Assembly: GCF_006228125.1 (NCBI RefSeq)
Contig: NZ_VDFY01000208.1
Coordinates: forward strand, 37,111 to 101,110
Source: Micromonospora orduensis
Lineage (GTDB): Bacteria > Actinomycetota > Actinomycetes > Mycobacteriales > Micromonosporaceae
Length of the DNA stretch: 64,000 nucleotides
Direction: 5' to 3'
The notes below the pieces were generated by a model that was not told where the DNA came from, did not search any database, and was given only the letters and a program-made list of their open reading frames with translations. Shown here one piece after another: positions 26,614-34,800 of the stretch (the first letter of the stretch is position 1; each line of letters starts with the position of its first letter). The position numbers and the translations under genes were made by a program.

Positions 26614-26660
26614 TTGACACGTCCCGAGCCGACCCCCATGCTCTGCTAAATCAGTTTAGC
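26614..26660 (+). promoter_or_regulatory. Promoter and LacI-type operator of the secreted esterase gene
   Basis: TTGACA (26614-26619), a 17-bp spacer and CATGCT (26637-26642) are followed 2 bp later by the palindrome GCTAAATCAGTTTAGC (26645-26660), which would cover the transcription start. The block from the -10 element through GCGACC is identical over 28 bp to that at 32528-32555 in front of the importer operon. The operator almost certainly binds the LacI-family protein encoded at 32701. Confidence 0.8.
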
Positions 26661-26704
26661 GACCGTGCCGCACCGACCCGGACCTCCTTCGAGAAAGGAC
26701 TCGC

Positions 26705-28021
26705 GTGAGACTGCGAAGAGGACTGATCCCGCTCGTCGCCACCCTCGTTCTGACCGCCGCCTCCGGGACGGCGTACGCCATCCCGGACGGCGGCCCGCGC
26801 GAGGACGGAATCCGCAGCATCACTCCGATCACCACCGTCCAGACGTACGGGCAGAAGGTCTCCGCGGTGGCGATCGAGTACGCCGACACCGTGAACCCCC
26901 GCAGCCTCGACAACACCACGTTCACGGTGGCCGACACGATCTACAACTTCCGGTTCAACCCCATCGAGGACCTGCCGAAGCTCGCCGACCGGACCGTCAC
27001 GCACACCTACACCAACGGCGTACCGGACACCCGGGCCGACCAGCGGTCGGCACCCGGCAGGTACGTCATCGTGGAGCTGGACCCGGCCGACCCGGGTGGC
27101 TGGACGGTCATCGTCTCCAAGTGCCCGACGTTCCTGTGCACGGTGAAGGTCAACCCCGAGCTGCCGACCCGGGTGGTGCAGCGCAAGGACGTGCACGGCC
27201 AGCCGGGCCGCGGGTCCGGCAAGGGGCCGGTGCTGGCCAGGGCGACCCCTCGGGAGTCCCGCCCGCTCACCGAGAAGCCCGTCAACCGGCTGGTCGACGA
27301 GTTCACCTACGGCTCCTTCCTCAGCGGCGGCATGGTGCTGCCGTACCACTACCACCTGCCGAAGAACTACCAGCCCGGACGTGAATACCCGCTCATGGTC
27401 GTTTTGCCGGGCCACGGGATGGGCTGGGACGGCGACAACCTCGGCGTCCAGCTCGCCGCCGACATCCCGGCGACCGCGTGGCTTCAACCGGAGTGGACCG
27501 GCACCTCCGAGGACGTGATCGTCCTGGCGCCGCAGCACCAGCGGGTCGGCGGAGCGGCCGAGGCGGACCTGCTGGTCAAGCTGCTCGACGACTTCGTCAA
27601 GCAGTTCGCCGTGGACACCAGCCGGGTGTACGCGACCACCGTGTCGTACGGCTCCCAGCTGCTCTGGGCGGCGTTCGCGAAGCGACCGGACCTGTTCGCC
27701 GGCGGACTGGTGACCGGCGGCTTCCCGGTCAACGCGACGCAGGCCACCGCCATCGCGGCGGCCGAGATCCCACTGTGGATCACGCACGGCGAGCACGACC
27801 ACCTGCTCAACGTCTCCGGTGCGCGGAACTCCTCGGCGCTGCTGCGGCAGGCGTACGAGGCTCGGGGCCGGACCCCGGAGCAGGCCGCCGACCTGGTCCG
27901 CTACACCGAGTACGCCGACGGGTCGTTCTCGTTGCCGGACTACCACGCGGCGTTCGGCCCGACCTACGAGGACGGCGGCATCCTTCGCTGGCTGCTCGAC
28001 CAGGACAAGACGGCGGACTGA
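26705..28021 (+). CDS. Secreted esterase with Ig-like N-domain and alpha/beta hydrolase domain
   Basis: The 438-residue product has a signal peptide at about 1-25, an N-terminal beta-sandwich at about 40-200 (like the Ig-like domain of EstA-type esterases) and an alpha/beta hydrolase at about 210-435. VLPGHGMGWDGDN holds the oxyanion region, TTVSYGSQLL carries the likely nucleophile Ser in a V-S-Y-G-S elbow, and HGEHDHLLN and YHAAFG supply Asp/His candidates. It probably removes acyl groups from an extracellular carbohydrate. The start GTG at 26705 follows AAAGGA. Its promoter bears the same operator as the importer operon, so it belongs to the LacI regulon. A hairpin terminator follows. Confidence 0.8.
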   Translation: MRLRRGLIPLVATLVLTAASGTAYAIPDGGPREDGIRSITPITTVQTYGQKVSAVAIEYADTVNPRSLDNTTFTVADTIYNFRFNPIEDLPKLADRTVTHTYTNGVPDTRADQRSAPGRYVIVELDPADPGGWTVIVSKCPTFLCTVKVNPELPTRVVQRKDVHGQPGRGSGKGPVLARATPRESRPLTEKPVNRLVDEFTYGSFLSGGMVLPYHYHLPKNYQPGREYPLMVVLPGHGMGWDGDNLGVQLAADIPATAWLQPEWTGTSEDVIVLAPQHQRVGGAAEADLLVKLLDDFVKQFAVDTSRVYATTVSYGSQLLWAAFAKRPDLFAGGLVTGGFPVNATQATAIAAAEIPLWITHGEHDHLLNVSGARNSSALLRQAYEARGRTPEQAADLVRYTEYADGSFSLPDYHAAFGPTYEDGGILRWLLDQDKTAD

Positions 28022-28038
28022 GGCCGGGCACGCGACGC

Positions 28039-28084
28039 GGGGCTCCGCGGTGTCGACGCGGCAGCGGACACACCGGGGAGCCCC
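28039..28084. terminator. Bidirectional terminator hairpin
   Basis: GGGGCTCCGCGGTGTC (28039-28054) pairs with 28067-28084 with a small internal mismatch and bulge around a 12-nt loop, between the convergent esterase and serine hydrolase genes. Confidence 0.65.
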
Positions 28085-28108
28085 GGGTCGTCGGCGCGGG
28101 CGAGCGGG

Positions 28109-29263
28109 TCAGGCGTCGAGGCAGTCCCGGACGGCGGCGGTGAGACAGTTCGCGCGGTCGTCGCCGACGCCGCGCATCTGGTTGACCACGTAACCGAACC
28201 CGACCTGGTGATCCGCGTCGCCGAAGGCGAGGTTCCCGCCGGCGCCGTCGTGGCCGAAGCTGCGCTCACCGAGCAGCGGCCGGGCCGGCGGGGAGTGCAG
28301 CAGGAAGCCGCTGCCCCAGCGCTGTCCGGTGTCCGGCGGGCCGTGCCGCTGCTGACCGCGCGACCGGACGACCGTCGCGTCGTCGAGGGACGCCCCACTG
28401 AGCAGGGGCTCGTCCCGGACTGTGGAGACGCAGGCGGCGTAGAGACGCGCCAGGCCGTCCGCGGTGCTCACCGCGCCCGCGCCGGGGATGCCGGCGGCCC
28501 GGATGGCGGGGTCGTTGAAGCTGACCAGGCCGTCGGCGTCGGCGGGGAAGGCGAAGGCGCCACCCATGGTGATTCCCCGCTCGGCGACCGGGTCGACGAA
28601 CGGGGCGGCGTCCGGTGGTGGCGCCAGTCCCCAGGCCACGCTGTCGTTCTCGGCGGCGGGAAGCCCGAGCCAGGTACGCAGGCCGAGGGGCCCGGCCACG
28701 GTGTCCCGGAAGAACGCGCCGGGCAGCTGGCCGGTGATGCGGTGGATCACCTCGCCGACCAGCCAGCCGTAGGTCATCGAGTGGTAGCCGTGCGCGGTGC
28801 CCGGCTGCCACAGCGGGGCCTGCGCCTCGATCGCCTTGATGACCGGATCCCAGGCGAGGACCTCGTCGAGGGTCAGGGGTCGGTCCAGGGCGGGAAGGCC
28901 CGCCTGGTGGGTGAGCAGCCAGCGCACGGGGATGTGCTCCTTGCCGTGCTGCCCGAACTCCGGCCAGTAGCGCGTCACCGGAGCGTCGAGGTCGAGCCGA
29001 CCCTGCTGCACGAGCAGGTACGCGCAGATCGCCAGGATTCCCTTGGTGCAGGAGAAGACGACGACGGGCGTGTGCGCGTCCCAGGGCCGGCCGGTGCGGG
29101 TGTCGGCGATCCCGCCGTACAGGTCGACGACCTTGCGACCCCGCACGTAGACGGTGACCGCCGCGCCGACGTCTCCCCTGGAGGCGAAGTTGTCGCGGAA
29201 GACGTCGGCGACGCGTCCGTAGCGTTCGTCGACGTCGCCGTGGATCTGCGGCTGTGTGACCAC
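28109..29263 (-). CDS. Beta-lactamase-fold serine hydrolase (class C / esterase family)
   Basis: The 384-residue product has the penicillin-binding-protein/class C beta-lactamase fold: S-x-x-K in FSCTKGIL near residue 71 (catalytic Ser and Lys), Y-x-S in YHSMTYGW near 163 and HDGAGG near 345 in place of the K-T-G triad. Such proteins (EstB-like) are often esterases rather than lactamases. There is no signal peptide, so it is cytoplasmic. The GTG start lies 3 bp after the stop of the preceding permease gene. As last gene of the LacI-regulated importer operon it probably acts on the imported sugar derivative, for example by deacylation. Confidence 0.85.
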   Translation of the reverse strand: MVTQPQIHGDVDERYGRVADVFRDNFASRGDVGAAVTVYVRGRKVVDLYGGIADTRTGRPWDAHTPVVVFSCTKGILAICAYLLVQQGRLDLDAPVTRYWPEFGQHGKEHIPVRWLLTHQAGLPALDRPLTLDEVLAWDPVIKAIEAQAPLWQPGTAHGYHSMTYGWLVGEVIHRITGQLPGAFFRDTVAGPLGLRTWLGLPAAENDSVAWGLAPPPDAAPFVDPVAERGITMGGAFAFPADADGLVSFNDPAIRAAGIPGAGAVSTADGLARLYAACVSTVRDEPLLSGASLDDATVVRSRGQQRHGPPDTGQRWGSGFLLHSPPARPLLGERSFGHDGAGGNLAFGDADHQVGFGYVVNQMRGVGDDRANCLTAAVRDCLDA

Positions 29264-29266
29264 TGC

Positions 29267-30091
29267 CTATCCCTTCAGTGACCCCTGGATCAGGGCCTTG
29301 ATGAACTGTCGCTGGAAGATCAGGAACACGATCAGGGTGGGGGTGAGGATCAACAGCGATCCGGCGCACAGGAGCACCAGGTCGGTGCCCCACTGGCCCT
29401 GGAACGCCCCGAGCGCGCCGGCCATCGTGCGTTTGGTGGCGTCGTCGACCAGGACGATGGCCAGCAGGAACTGGTTCCACGTCCAGAGGAACATCAGGAT
29501 CGTCAGCGAGGCGATGGCCGGGCGTGCGAGCGGCACCTGGACCCGCCAGAAGAGCTGCCACGTGCTGCTGCCGTCCACCCGCGCCGCCTCGGACAGCTCG
29601 ACCGGCACGTTTGTGAAGTGCGCCCGCATCCAGAAGACCGCGAACGGCATGTACAGGCCGATCAGCGGCAGGATGATGGCCCACCGGGTGTTGAGCAGGC
29701 CGAGACCCTGCATCTGGTAGTAGAGCGGGGTGACCACGGCCTCGAAGGGCAGGGTCAGACCGAGCAGGAGGAGGCCGAAGACGATCCGGCCGCCGGGCAC
29801 CCGCAGCTGGCCGAGCCCGAAGCCGGCCATCGTGGCGATGAGCACGGACACGGGTACGACACCCGCCACGATGAGCAGGCTGGAGCGCAGCAGGGCGCCC
29901 ATGTTGGCGGCGGTGAAGGCGTCGGCGAAGTTTCCCCACTGGGGGTCCGACGGCCAGGCCAGCCCGCTGGGTACGGTGCCGCGCGGCTGCAACGCCGCCG
30001 AGAGCATGCTCACGAACGGCAGCAGGGTGACGAGGATCAGGGCGATCAGGAAGACCCGTCCGGTCACCTGTTCACGTCGGCTCAGGTTCAC
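29267..30091 (-). CDS. Sugar ABC transporter permease, MalG type
   Basis: The 274-residue inner-membrane permease of the CUT1 class has six hydrophobic segments and the cytoplasmic EAA loop ELSEAARVDGSSTWQLFWRVQVPLA near 175-200, which contacts the ATPase. It pairs with the MalF-type protein encoded upstream. The GTG at 30089-30091 overlaps the stop of that gene by 4 bp (GTGA), coupling their translation. No ATPase gene is present in the operon, so a shared MsiK-type ATPase elsewhere is expected, as in other actinomycete CUT1 systems. Confidence 0.92.
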   Translation of the reverse strand: MNLSRREQVTGRVFLIALILVTLLPFVSMLSAALQPRGTVPSGLAWPSDPQWGNFADAFTAANMGALLRSSLLIVAGVVPVSVLIATMAGFGLGQLRVPGGRIVFGLLLLGLTLPFEAVVTPLYYQMQGLGLLNTRWAIILPLIGLYMPFAVFWMRAHFTNVPVELSEAARVDGSSTWQLFWRVQVPLARPAIASLTILMFLWTWNQFLLAIVLVDDATKRTMAGALGAFQGQWGTDLVLLCAGSLLILTPTLIVFLIFQRQFIKALIQGSLKG

Positions 30092-31059
30092 GGCTTCTCC
30101 CCTCGGGTCAGACGCTGGATCGGCAGCACACACACCAGCACCAGCACCATGAGGACGACGGCGAGCGCCGAGGCGAGCCCGACCTGCCGCTGCGAGAACG
30201 CCAGCCGGTAGATCTCCAGACCGGGAACGGTGGTCTGCAGGCCGGGGCCGCCGCTGGTGGAGATGTAGACGATGTCGAAGCTGGCCAGCGCGGCGATGAT
30301 CGTGACGGTGAGGCAGACGCCGATCTCCTGCCGCAGACTGGGCAGGGTCACCGCGAGGAACTCGCGGACCGGCCCGGCGCCGTCCAGGCGGGCGGCCTCG
30401 TAGAGGGCCGGGTCGATCTTGCTCATGCCGGTGACGAGCAGGATGGTGCAGAGGCCGAGCAGGACCCACGCGCCGATCACGCCCACGGCCGGCAGCGCCG
30501 TGCCGAAGTCGCCGAGCCACGCGCGGGCGACGCCGCCCAGCCCGACGGCGCGCAGCGTCTGGTTGATCAGGCCGTTCGAGGAGAGCAGCCAGCTCCACGC
30601 GATGCCCGCCGCCACCAGGGGGATGACCTGCGGCAGGAACAGGACCGTGCGGACGACCGTCCCGAACGTGCCGGTGGTGACCCGGCGGACCATGCTCGCC
30701 ACCAACAGCCCGAGCGCGACGGGGATGAAGCTGAAGAAGACGATCAGGATGATCGCGTTGGAGATGATCTTCAGCAGATCGCTGTCGGTGAACACGGTGA
30801 GGTAGTTGTCCAGGCCCGTCCACCGGGCCACCCCGATGCCGTTCCAGTCGTAGAACGAGTACTGGACGGTCAGGGCGAGGGGGCGCAGCACGAAGACCGC
30901 GTACATCACCAGGGCGGGCAGGACGTACAACCAGCCGGTCCCGCCCGCGCGGGCCCACCGACGTCGGTGGGCCCGCGCGGGCGTGGGACGGGCGGGACGA
31001 CCCGGTGACGACACCCGGTCGTCCCGCCCGGTTGGTGCGCTGCCGAGGGCAGACGTCAT
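30088..31059 (-). CDS. Sugar ABC transporter permease, MalF type
   Basis: The 323-residue permease has a charged N-terminus of about 45 residues, six or more transmembrane segments and the EAA loop YEAARLDGAGPVREFLAVTLPSL near 225-247. It forms the channel with the MalG-type partner. The ATG overlaps the stop of the lipoprotein gene (ATGA), and its own stop overlaps the next GTG, so the whole importer is translated as a coupled unit. The N-terminal Arg/Pro-rich extension is typical of actinomycete members. Confidence 0.92.
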   Translation of the reverse strand: MTSALGSAPTGRDDRVSSPGRPARPTPARAHRRRWARAGGTGWLYVLPALVMYAVFVLRPLALTVQYSFYDWNGIGVARWTGLDNYLTVFTDSDLLKIISNAIILIVFFSFIPVALGLLVASMVRRVTTGTFGTVVRTVLFLPQVIPLVAAGIAWSWLLSSNGLINQTLRAVGLGGVARAWLGDFGTALPAVGVIGAWVLLGLCTILLVTGMSKIDPALYEAARLDGAGPVREFLAVTLPSLRQEIGVCLTVTIIAALASFDIVYISTSGGPGLQTTVPGLEIYRLAFSQRQVGLASALAVVLMVLVLVCVLPIQRLTRGEKP

Positions 31060-32411
31060 CGGGACAGTTCCTTCGCGTACTCGGCCTGGACCGCCTTCAC
31101 GTACCCCTCGGGCGTCTGCTGGCCGGCGACCAGCTTCTGCATCTCCGGCGTGATCGCGGCGGCGAAGATGCCACCTGTCGCGTTGGCGGTGAAGTCCACC
31201 GCGCCGTTCTCCGCGCCGAGCTGCTGGGACGCCTTCAGCGTCTCGGCCAGCACGGTGTTCGGAGCGGCGGCCGGCACCGGCAGGTCGCTCGGCCCGCCGG
31301 GGCTGGACCCGCCGACGGTGACGGCGATCTCGCGGGCCTTGGCGTTGGTGTGGGCCCAGTTCAGGAAGTAGGCGGCGGCGTCCGGGTTCTTGGCCTTGGC
31401 GGAGACACCGAAGGTGTTCGGGGCGGACATCGCGACGTGCTTGCCACCGGCGGTCTCGGCGGGGAACAGGAAGAAGCCCACGTTGCCGGGCATCGACTTG
31501 TCGAGGTTGGCCGACTCCCAGTCGCCGTTGAACATGAACAGGCCGTTGCCCTTCTGGAACTCCCCCACCATGGCGGCGTAGTCCAGGGCGTTGGCGTCCT
31601 TGGGGAAGTAGCCGGCCTGGGCCCACTTCTGGATGGTCTGGGTGGCCTTCAACGCGGCCGGGGTGTCGAATGTGGCCCCCGGCTTCTGGAAGATCCAGTC
31701 GGCGACCTGGGTCGGGTCGCCGAACTGGTTCTGCAACGCCTGGTGCGGGAAGTTGATACCCGCGGTGTTCTTGTTGAACTGCATGATCGGCTGTACGCCG
31801 CTGGTCTTCGCCTTCGCCAGGAGCTGCTCGAACTCGGCGACGGTGGCCGGCGGCTGGGTCATGCCGACCTGGGCGGCCAGCTTCTTGTTGTAGAAGACGC
31901 CGGTCACGCTGTAGCCGAGCCCCATCCCGTACAGCGAGCCGGTGCCGCGGGTGTTCTCGCCGACCCGCAGCTGCATCAGCTGAGAGGCGGGGAACTTGTC
32001 CCAGCCGTACGCGGTGAAGTACGGGTCCAGGTTCTTGAGCAGGTCGTCCTTGACCAGGTCGACCATGGTGGGGAGCCGGATGATGTCGGGCGAGTTGTCC
32101 GAGGCCATCACCCGCGGCGCGTTCTCCACGATGACCGTGAACTGGTCCTCACGGATGTTGAACTTCACGTTCGAGTGCTGCTTGGAGAACTCGTCGGCCA
32201 GGGCCTTGGCGAGGGGGAAGCCGGTCTCGGCGTACATCTCCAGGGTGATCGGTTCGGTCCCGAGGTCCGTCTTGACGACGGCGTCGGACTCCGCGGTCGA
32301 CGACCTGTCCGCGCCCGGCGCGCTACAGGCCGTCGCGGCCAGCCCGACGGCGAGCAGCGGGGCGAGGACCGCCATCCGACGTCGCGGGAACCTGGTCAAC
32401 AACTCTGCCAC
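31056..32411 (-). CDS. Extracellular sugar-binding lipoprotein of the LacI-controlled importer
   Basis: The 451-residue solute-binding protein of the MalE/CUT1 class has a lipoprotein signal ending LAATACS, with the lipidated Cys at about 26. The mature protein has typical two-lobe features (YNKKLAAQVGM, FQKGNGLFMFNGDWE, GGSSPG). It captures the sugar outside and passes it to the permeases downstream. Of several in-frame starts, GTG 32411 is chosen because AAGGAG lies 7 nt upstream and the lipobox is at the normal distance. The LacI-type operator and promoter lie 120-170 bp upstream, giving a leader of about 130 nt. Confidence 0.92.
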   Translation of the reverse strand: MAELLTRFPRRRMAVLAPLLAVGLAATACSAPGADRSSTAESDAVVKTDLGTEPITLEMYAETGFPLAKALADEFSKQHSNVKFNIREDQFTVIVENAPRVMASDNSPDIIRLPTMVDLVKDDLLKNLDPYFTAYGWDKFPASQLMQLRVGENTRGTGSLYGMGLGYSVTGVFYNKKLAAQVGMTQPPATVAEFEQLLAKAKTSGVQPIMQFNKNTAGINFPHQALQNQFGDPTQVADWIFQKPGATFDTPAALKATQTIQKWAQAGYFPKDANALDYAAMVGEFQKGNGLFMFNGDWESANLDKSMPGNVGFFLFPAETAGGKHVAMSAPNTFGVSAKAKNPDAAAYFLNWAHTNAKAREIAVTVGGSSPGGPSDLPVPAAAPNTVLAETLKASQQLGAENGAVDFTANATGGIFAAAITPEMQKLVAGQQTPEGYVKAVQAEYAKELSR

Positions 32412-32531
32412 TTCACGACTCCTTGACTCCTCCGCGCGTCGCGCGGCCGTCGGCCGCGCGACCGCTCCCACCGGAAATTTCGGGGCCGCGGGAACGGCCA
32501 CGAGGTGTGTCTCCACGTGCAAAAGGTGGTC

Positions 32532-32578
32532 GCTAAACTGATTTAGCAGAGCATGCGCGTGGCACGGGAAGCTGTCAA
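32532..32578 (-). promoter_or_regulatory. Promoter and LacI-type operator of the importer operon
   Basis: On the minus strand TTGACA (32573-32578), 17 bp and CATGCT (32550-32555) precede the palindrome at 32532-32547, 2 bp downstream of the -10. Sequence and spacing match the esterase promoter at 26614 exactly in the hexamers and over a 28-bp block. The divergent lacI gene starts 150 bp away, so the same site could also autoregulate it. Confidence 0.82.
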
Positions 32579-32700
32579 GGACAAGTTGGCAACGGTCCGG
32601 AAACACCGGGTTCACAACCCCGCCGGACGTGTCGTCGGACGCCGACGCATCATGATGGGCAGGAGCGGGCCCGTGGCACCGCGCCTGATTCGGAGGACTG

Positions 32701-33726
32701 ATGGGCCGCAACAGAGCAACCCTGGCCGACGTCGCGCGGCGAGCCGGGCTGTCCAAGACCGCCGCGTCGATGGTGCTCAACGGCAGGGAGGGCACCCGCC
32801 TCTCGGCCGACGCGCACCAACGCGTGTTCGCCGCCGCCGAGGAGCTCGGCTACCGGCCCAACGTCGCCGCGCGCAGCCTGCGTACCCGCAAGACCGCGAC
32901 CATCGCGTTCGTCTCCGACATCGTCGCCACCACCCGGTTCGCCGGCGGCCTGATCCGGGGCGCGCTCGACGCCGCTCGGGAACGTGACCACGTGCTGCTC
33001 ATCACCGAGACACAGGGCGACGCCACGTTCGAGCAGTACGCCATCGAGGCGATGCTCGACCGGCAGGTCGACGGAGTGATCTACGCGGCGATGGCGACCC
33101 GCCGACTGACGGTGCCCCCGGCCATCCTGGGCGGCCCGGTGGTGCTGCTCAACGCCACCAGCTCCGACGACCTGCCGTGCGTACTCCCCGACGACGACCG
33201 GGCCGGCCGTTCGGTCGCCGCCGTCCTGCTCGAACACGGTCACCGCGACGGGATCGCCCTGATCGGCCGCAACCGCCTCAAGGAGGGCGACCCGGAGGTG
33301 TCGCTCGCCGCCGAGGCCCGCCTGAACGGCATCCGGGAGGCGCTGGGCGAAGCCGGCGTCACCCTGCTGGCGGAGAGCTTCTGCACCGAGTGGCTGCCCG
33401 AGCACGGCTACGCCGCGACGCGTGGGCTCCTGAACCGGTCGCCCCGACCCAGCGCGATCATCTGCATGAACGACCGCCTGGCCTTCGGCGCGTACCAGGC
33501 GCTCGGCGAGGCCGGGCTGACCGTCCCGGACGACATCTCGGTGATCTCGTTCGACGACGACCCGATCGCCGCGTGGCTGCGCCCGGGTCTGGCCACCACC
33601 GCGCTGCCACACGAACAGATGGGCCGACGCGCGGTCGAGCTGCTCCTGGACGGCGCCCCGACGGGCAACGCGCTGGTGCCGATGCCCCTGCGCCGACGCA
33701 GGTCCCTCGCGCCGCCCGCCGGGTAG
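32701..33726 (+). CDS. LacI-family repressor of the sugar-uptake regulon
   Basis: The 341-residue protein has an N-terminal helix-turn-helix (TLADVARRAGLSKTAASMVLNG, about 7-28), hinge helix (VAARSLRTRKT) and periplasmic-binding-protein-like effector domain (DGVIYAAM, ICMNDRLAFGAYQALGEAGL, SVISFDDDP). It normally binds palindromes and releases them on binding sugar. Three copies of GCTAAA-N4-TTTAG-type sites flank this gene: before the esterase, the importer operon and the GH68-like gene. That makes it a local regulator of this region. ATG 32701 has GGAGGA upstream. Confidence 0.92.
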   Translation: MGRNRATLADVARRAGLSKTAASMVLNGREGTRLSADAHQRVFAAAEELGYRPNVAARSLRTRKTATIAFVSDIVATTRFAGGLIRGALDAARERDHVLLITETQGDATFEQYAIEAMLDRQVDGVIYAAMATRRLTVPPAILGGPVVLLNATSSDDLPCVLPDDDRAGRSVAAVLLEHGHRDGIALIGRNRLKEGDPEVSLAAEARLNGIREALGEAGVTLLAESFCTEWLPEHGYAATRGLLNRSPRPSAIICMNDRLAFGAYQALGEAGLTVPDDISVISFDDDPIAAWLRPGLATTALPHEQMGRRAVELLLDGAPTGNALVPMPLRRRRSLAPPAG

Positions 33727-33768
33727 ACGCGTCCTGGGTCCGGCCCGACGGGTCCGACGCCCTCGCTG

Positions 33769-33792
33769 GCTAAAACGATTTAGTGCTAGGTT
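33769..33792 (+). promoter_or_regulatory. LacI-type operator and probable leaderless promoter of the GH68-like gene
   Basis: The palindrome GCTAAAACGATTTAGT (33769-33784), with CG centre, overlaps the spacer of a promoter whose -10 is TAGGTT (33787-33792). Only 7 nt separate this -10 from the ATG at 33800, so the mRNA is predicted to be leaderless. No ribosome site is present before the ATG, which agrees. Confidence 0.65.
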
Positions 33793-33799
33793 TCCGGCC

Positions 33800-34729
33800 A
33801 TGCTTCGTCTAGCCGACCACTGGGTGTGGGACAGCTGGTACGCGCGGGACGACGACGGCCTCTGGCACGTCTTCTTCCTGCGCGCGTCCCGTGCCCTGCA
33901 CGATCCGCACCGACGCCACCGCCGTGCCACGATCGGCCACGCCGTCTCGGCGGACCTGCGCTCGTGGCGCCTGGTCGCCGACGCGGTGGTCCCCTCCGAC
34001 GCTCCCGGCTGGGACGACCTGGCGACCTGGACCGGCTGCACCGTCCGAGGCCCGGACGGACTGTGGTACCTCTTCTACACCGGCGTCGGTCACGCCGAGG
34101 GCGGGCTCGTCCAGCGCATCGGTCTGGCCGTCTCGGACGACCTGACGACCTGGCACCGGCACGGCACCGAGCCGATCGTCCAGGCCGACCCCACGTGGTA
34201 CGAGCTGCTCGACACGGACCTGTGGTACGAGCAGGCCTGGCGTGACCCGTGGGTCTTCCCCGACCCGGACGGCGCGGGGTGGCACATGCTCATCACCGCC
34301 CGCGCCAACACCGGTCCGGCGGACACGCGCGGCGTTGTCGGTCACGCCACCTCCAGCGACCTGCTGACCTGGACGGTGCGGCCACCCCTGTCGACGCCGG
34401 CCGGCTTCGGCCACCTCGAGGTGCCCCAGGTCGCGGTCCTCGACGGACAGCCGCTGCTGCTGTTCTCCACCGACGCCACCGGCAGCGCCCGGCGGGACGA
34501 CCACCGGATCTGGGTGGCGACCGGCGAGACCACCCTCGGCCCGTGGGACATCGCGTCCGCCCAGCCGTTCGCACACCCGCACCTGTACGCGCCCCGGCTG
34601 GTCCCCGGGCCCGCCGACGACTGGTCCCTCATCGGCTTCCTCGACCACGTCGACGAGACGTTCGTCGGGGAACTCACCGACCCCATTCCGGTACGGTACG
34701 GCTCCTCGACCGGGCTGACCGTCGTTTAG
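33800..34729 (+). CDS. GH68/GH32-like (clan GH-J) beta-fructosidase-type enzyme
   Basis: The 309-residue five-bladed propeller enzyme has the three clan GH-J acidic residues in order: D11 in WVWDSWYARDDDG (nucleophile region; GH68 uses WDSW), D149 in WRDPWVFPDPDG (the RDP motif) and E207 in HLEVPQV (acid/base region). YLFYTGVGH and ITARANTG also fit. It probably cleaves or transfers fructosyl or similar residues. There is no signal peptide, so it acts in the cytoplasm on imported substrate. It lacks a ribosome site and has an operator-bearing leaderless promoter. The precise activity is uncertain; a GH43-type role is less likely. Confidence 0.75.
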   Translation: MLRLADHWVWDSWYARDDDGLWHVFFLRASRALHDPHRRHRRATIGHAVSADLRSWRLVADAVVPSDAPGWDDLATWTGCTVRGPDGLWYLFYTGVGHAEGGLVQRIGLAVSDDLTTWHRHGTEPIVQADPTWYELLDTDLWYEQAWRDPWVFPDPDGAGWHMLITARANTGPADTRGVVGHATSSDLLTWTVRPPLSTPAGFGHLEVPQVAVLDGQPLLLFSTDATGSARRDDHRIWVATGETTLGPWDIASAQPFAHPHLYAPRLVPGPADDWSLIGFLDHVDETFVGELTDPIPVRYGSSTGLTVV

Positions 34730-34743
34730 GAGCCGTAACCGCG

Positions 34744-34782
34744 CAGGTCCGGGCGGGGCGGTGTCGCCCCGGCCCGGACCTG
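34744..34782. terminator. Strong bidirectional hairpin terminator
   Basis: The arm 34744-34760 pairs with 34765-34782 over 17 bp with one bulge and a GTGT loop, between the convergent GH68-like gene and the beta-helix gene. Confidence 0.8.
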
Positions 34783-34800
34783 TTGGAGCACGCCGCTGTC

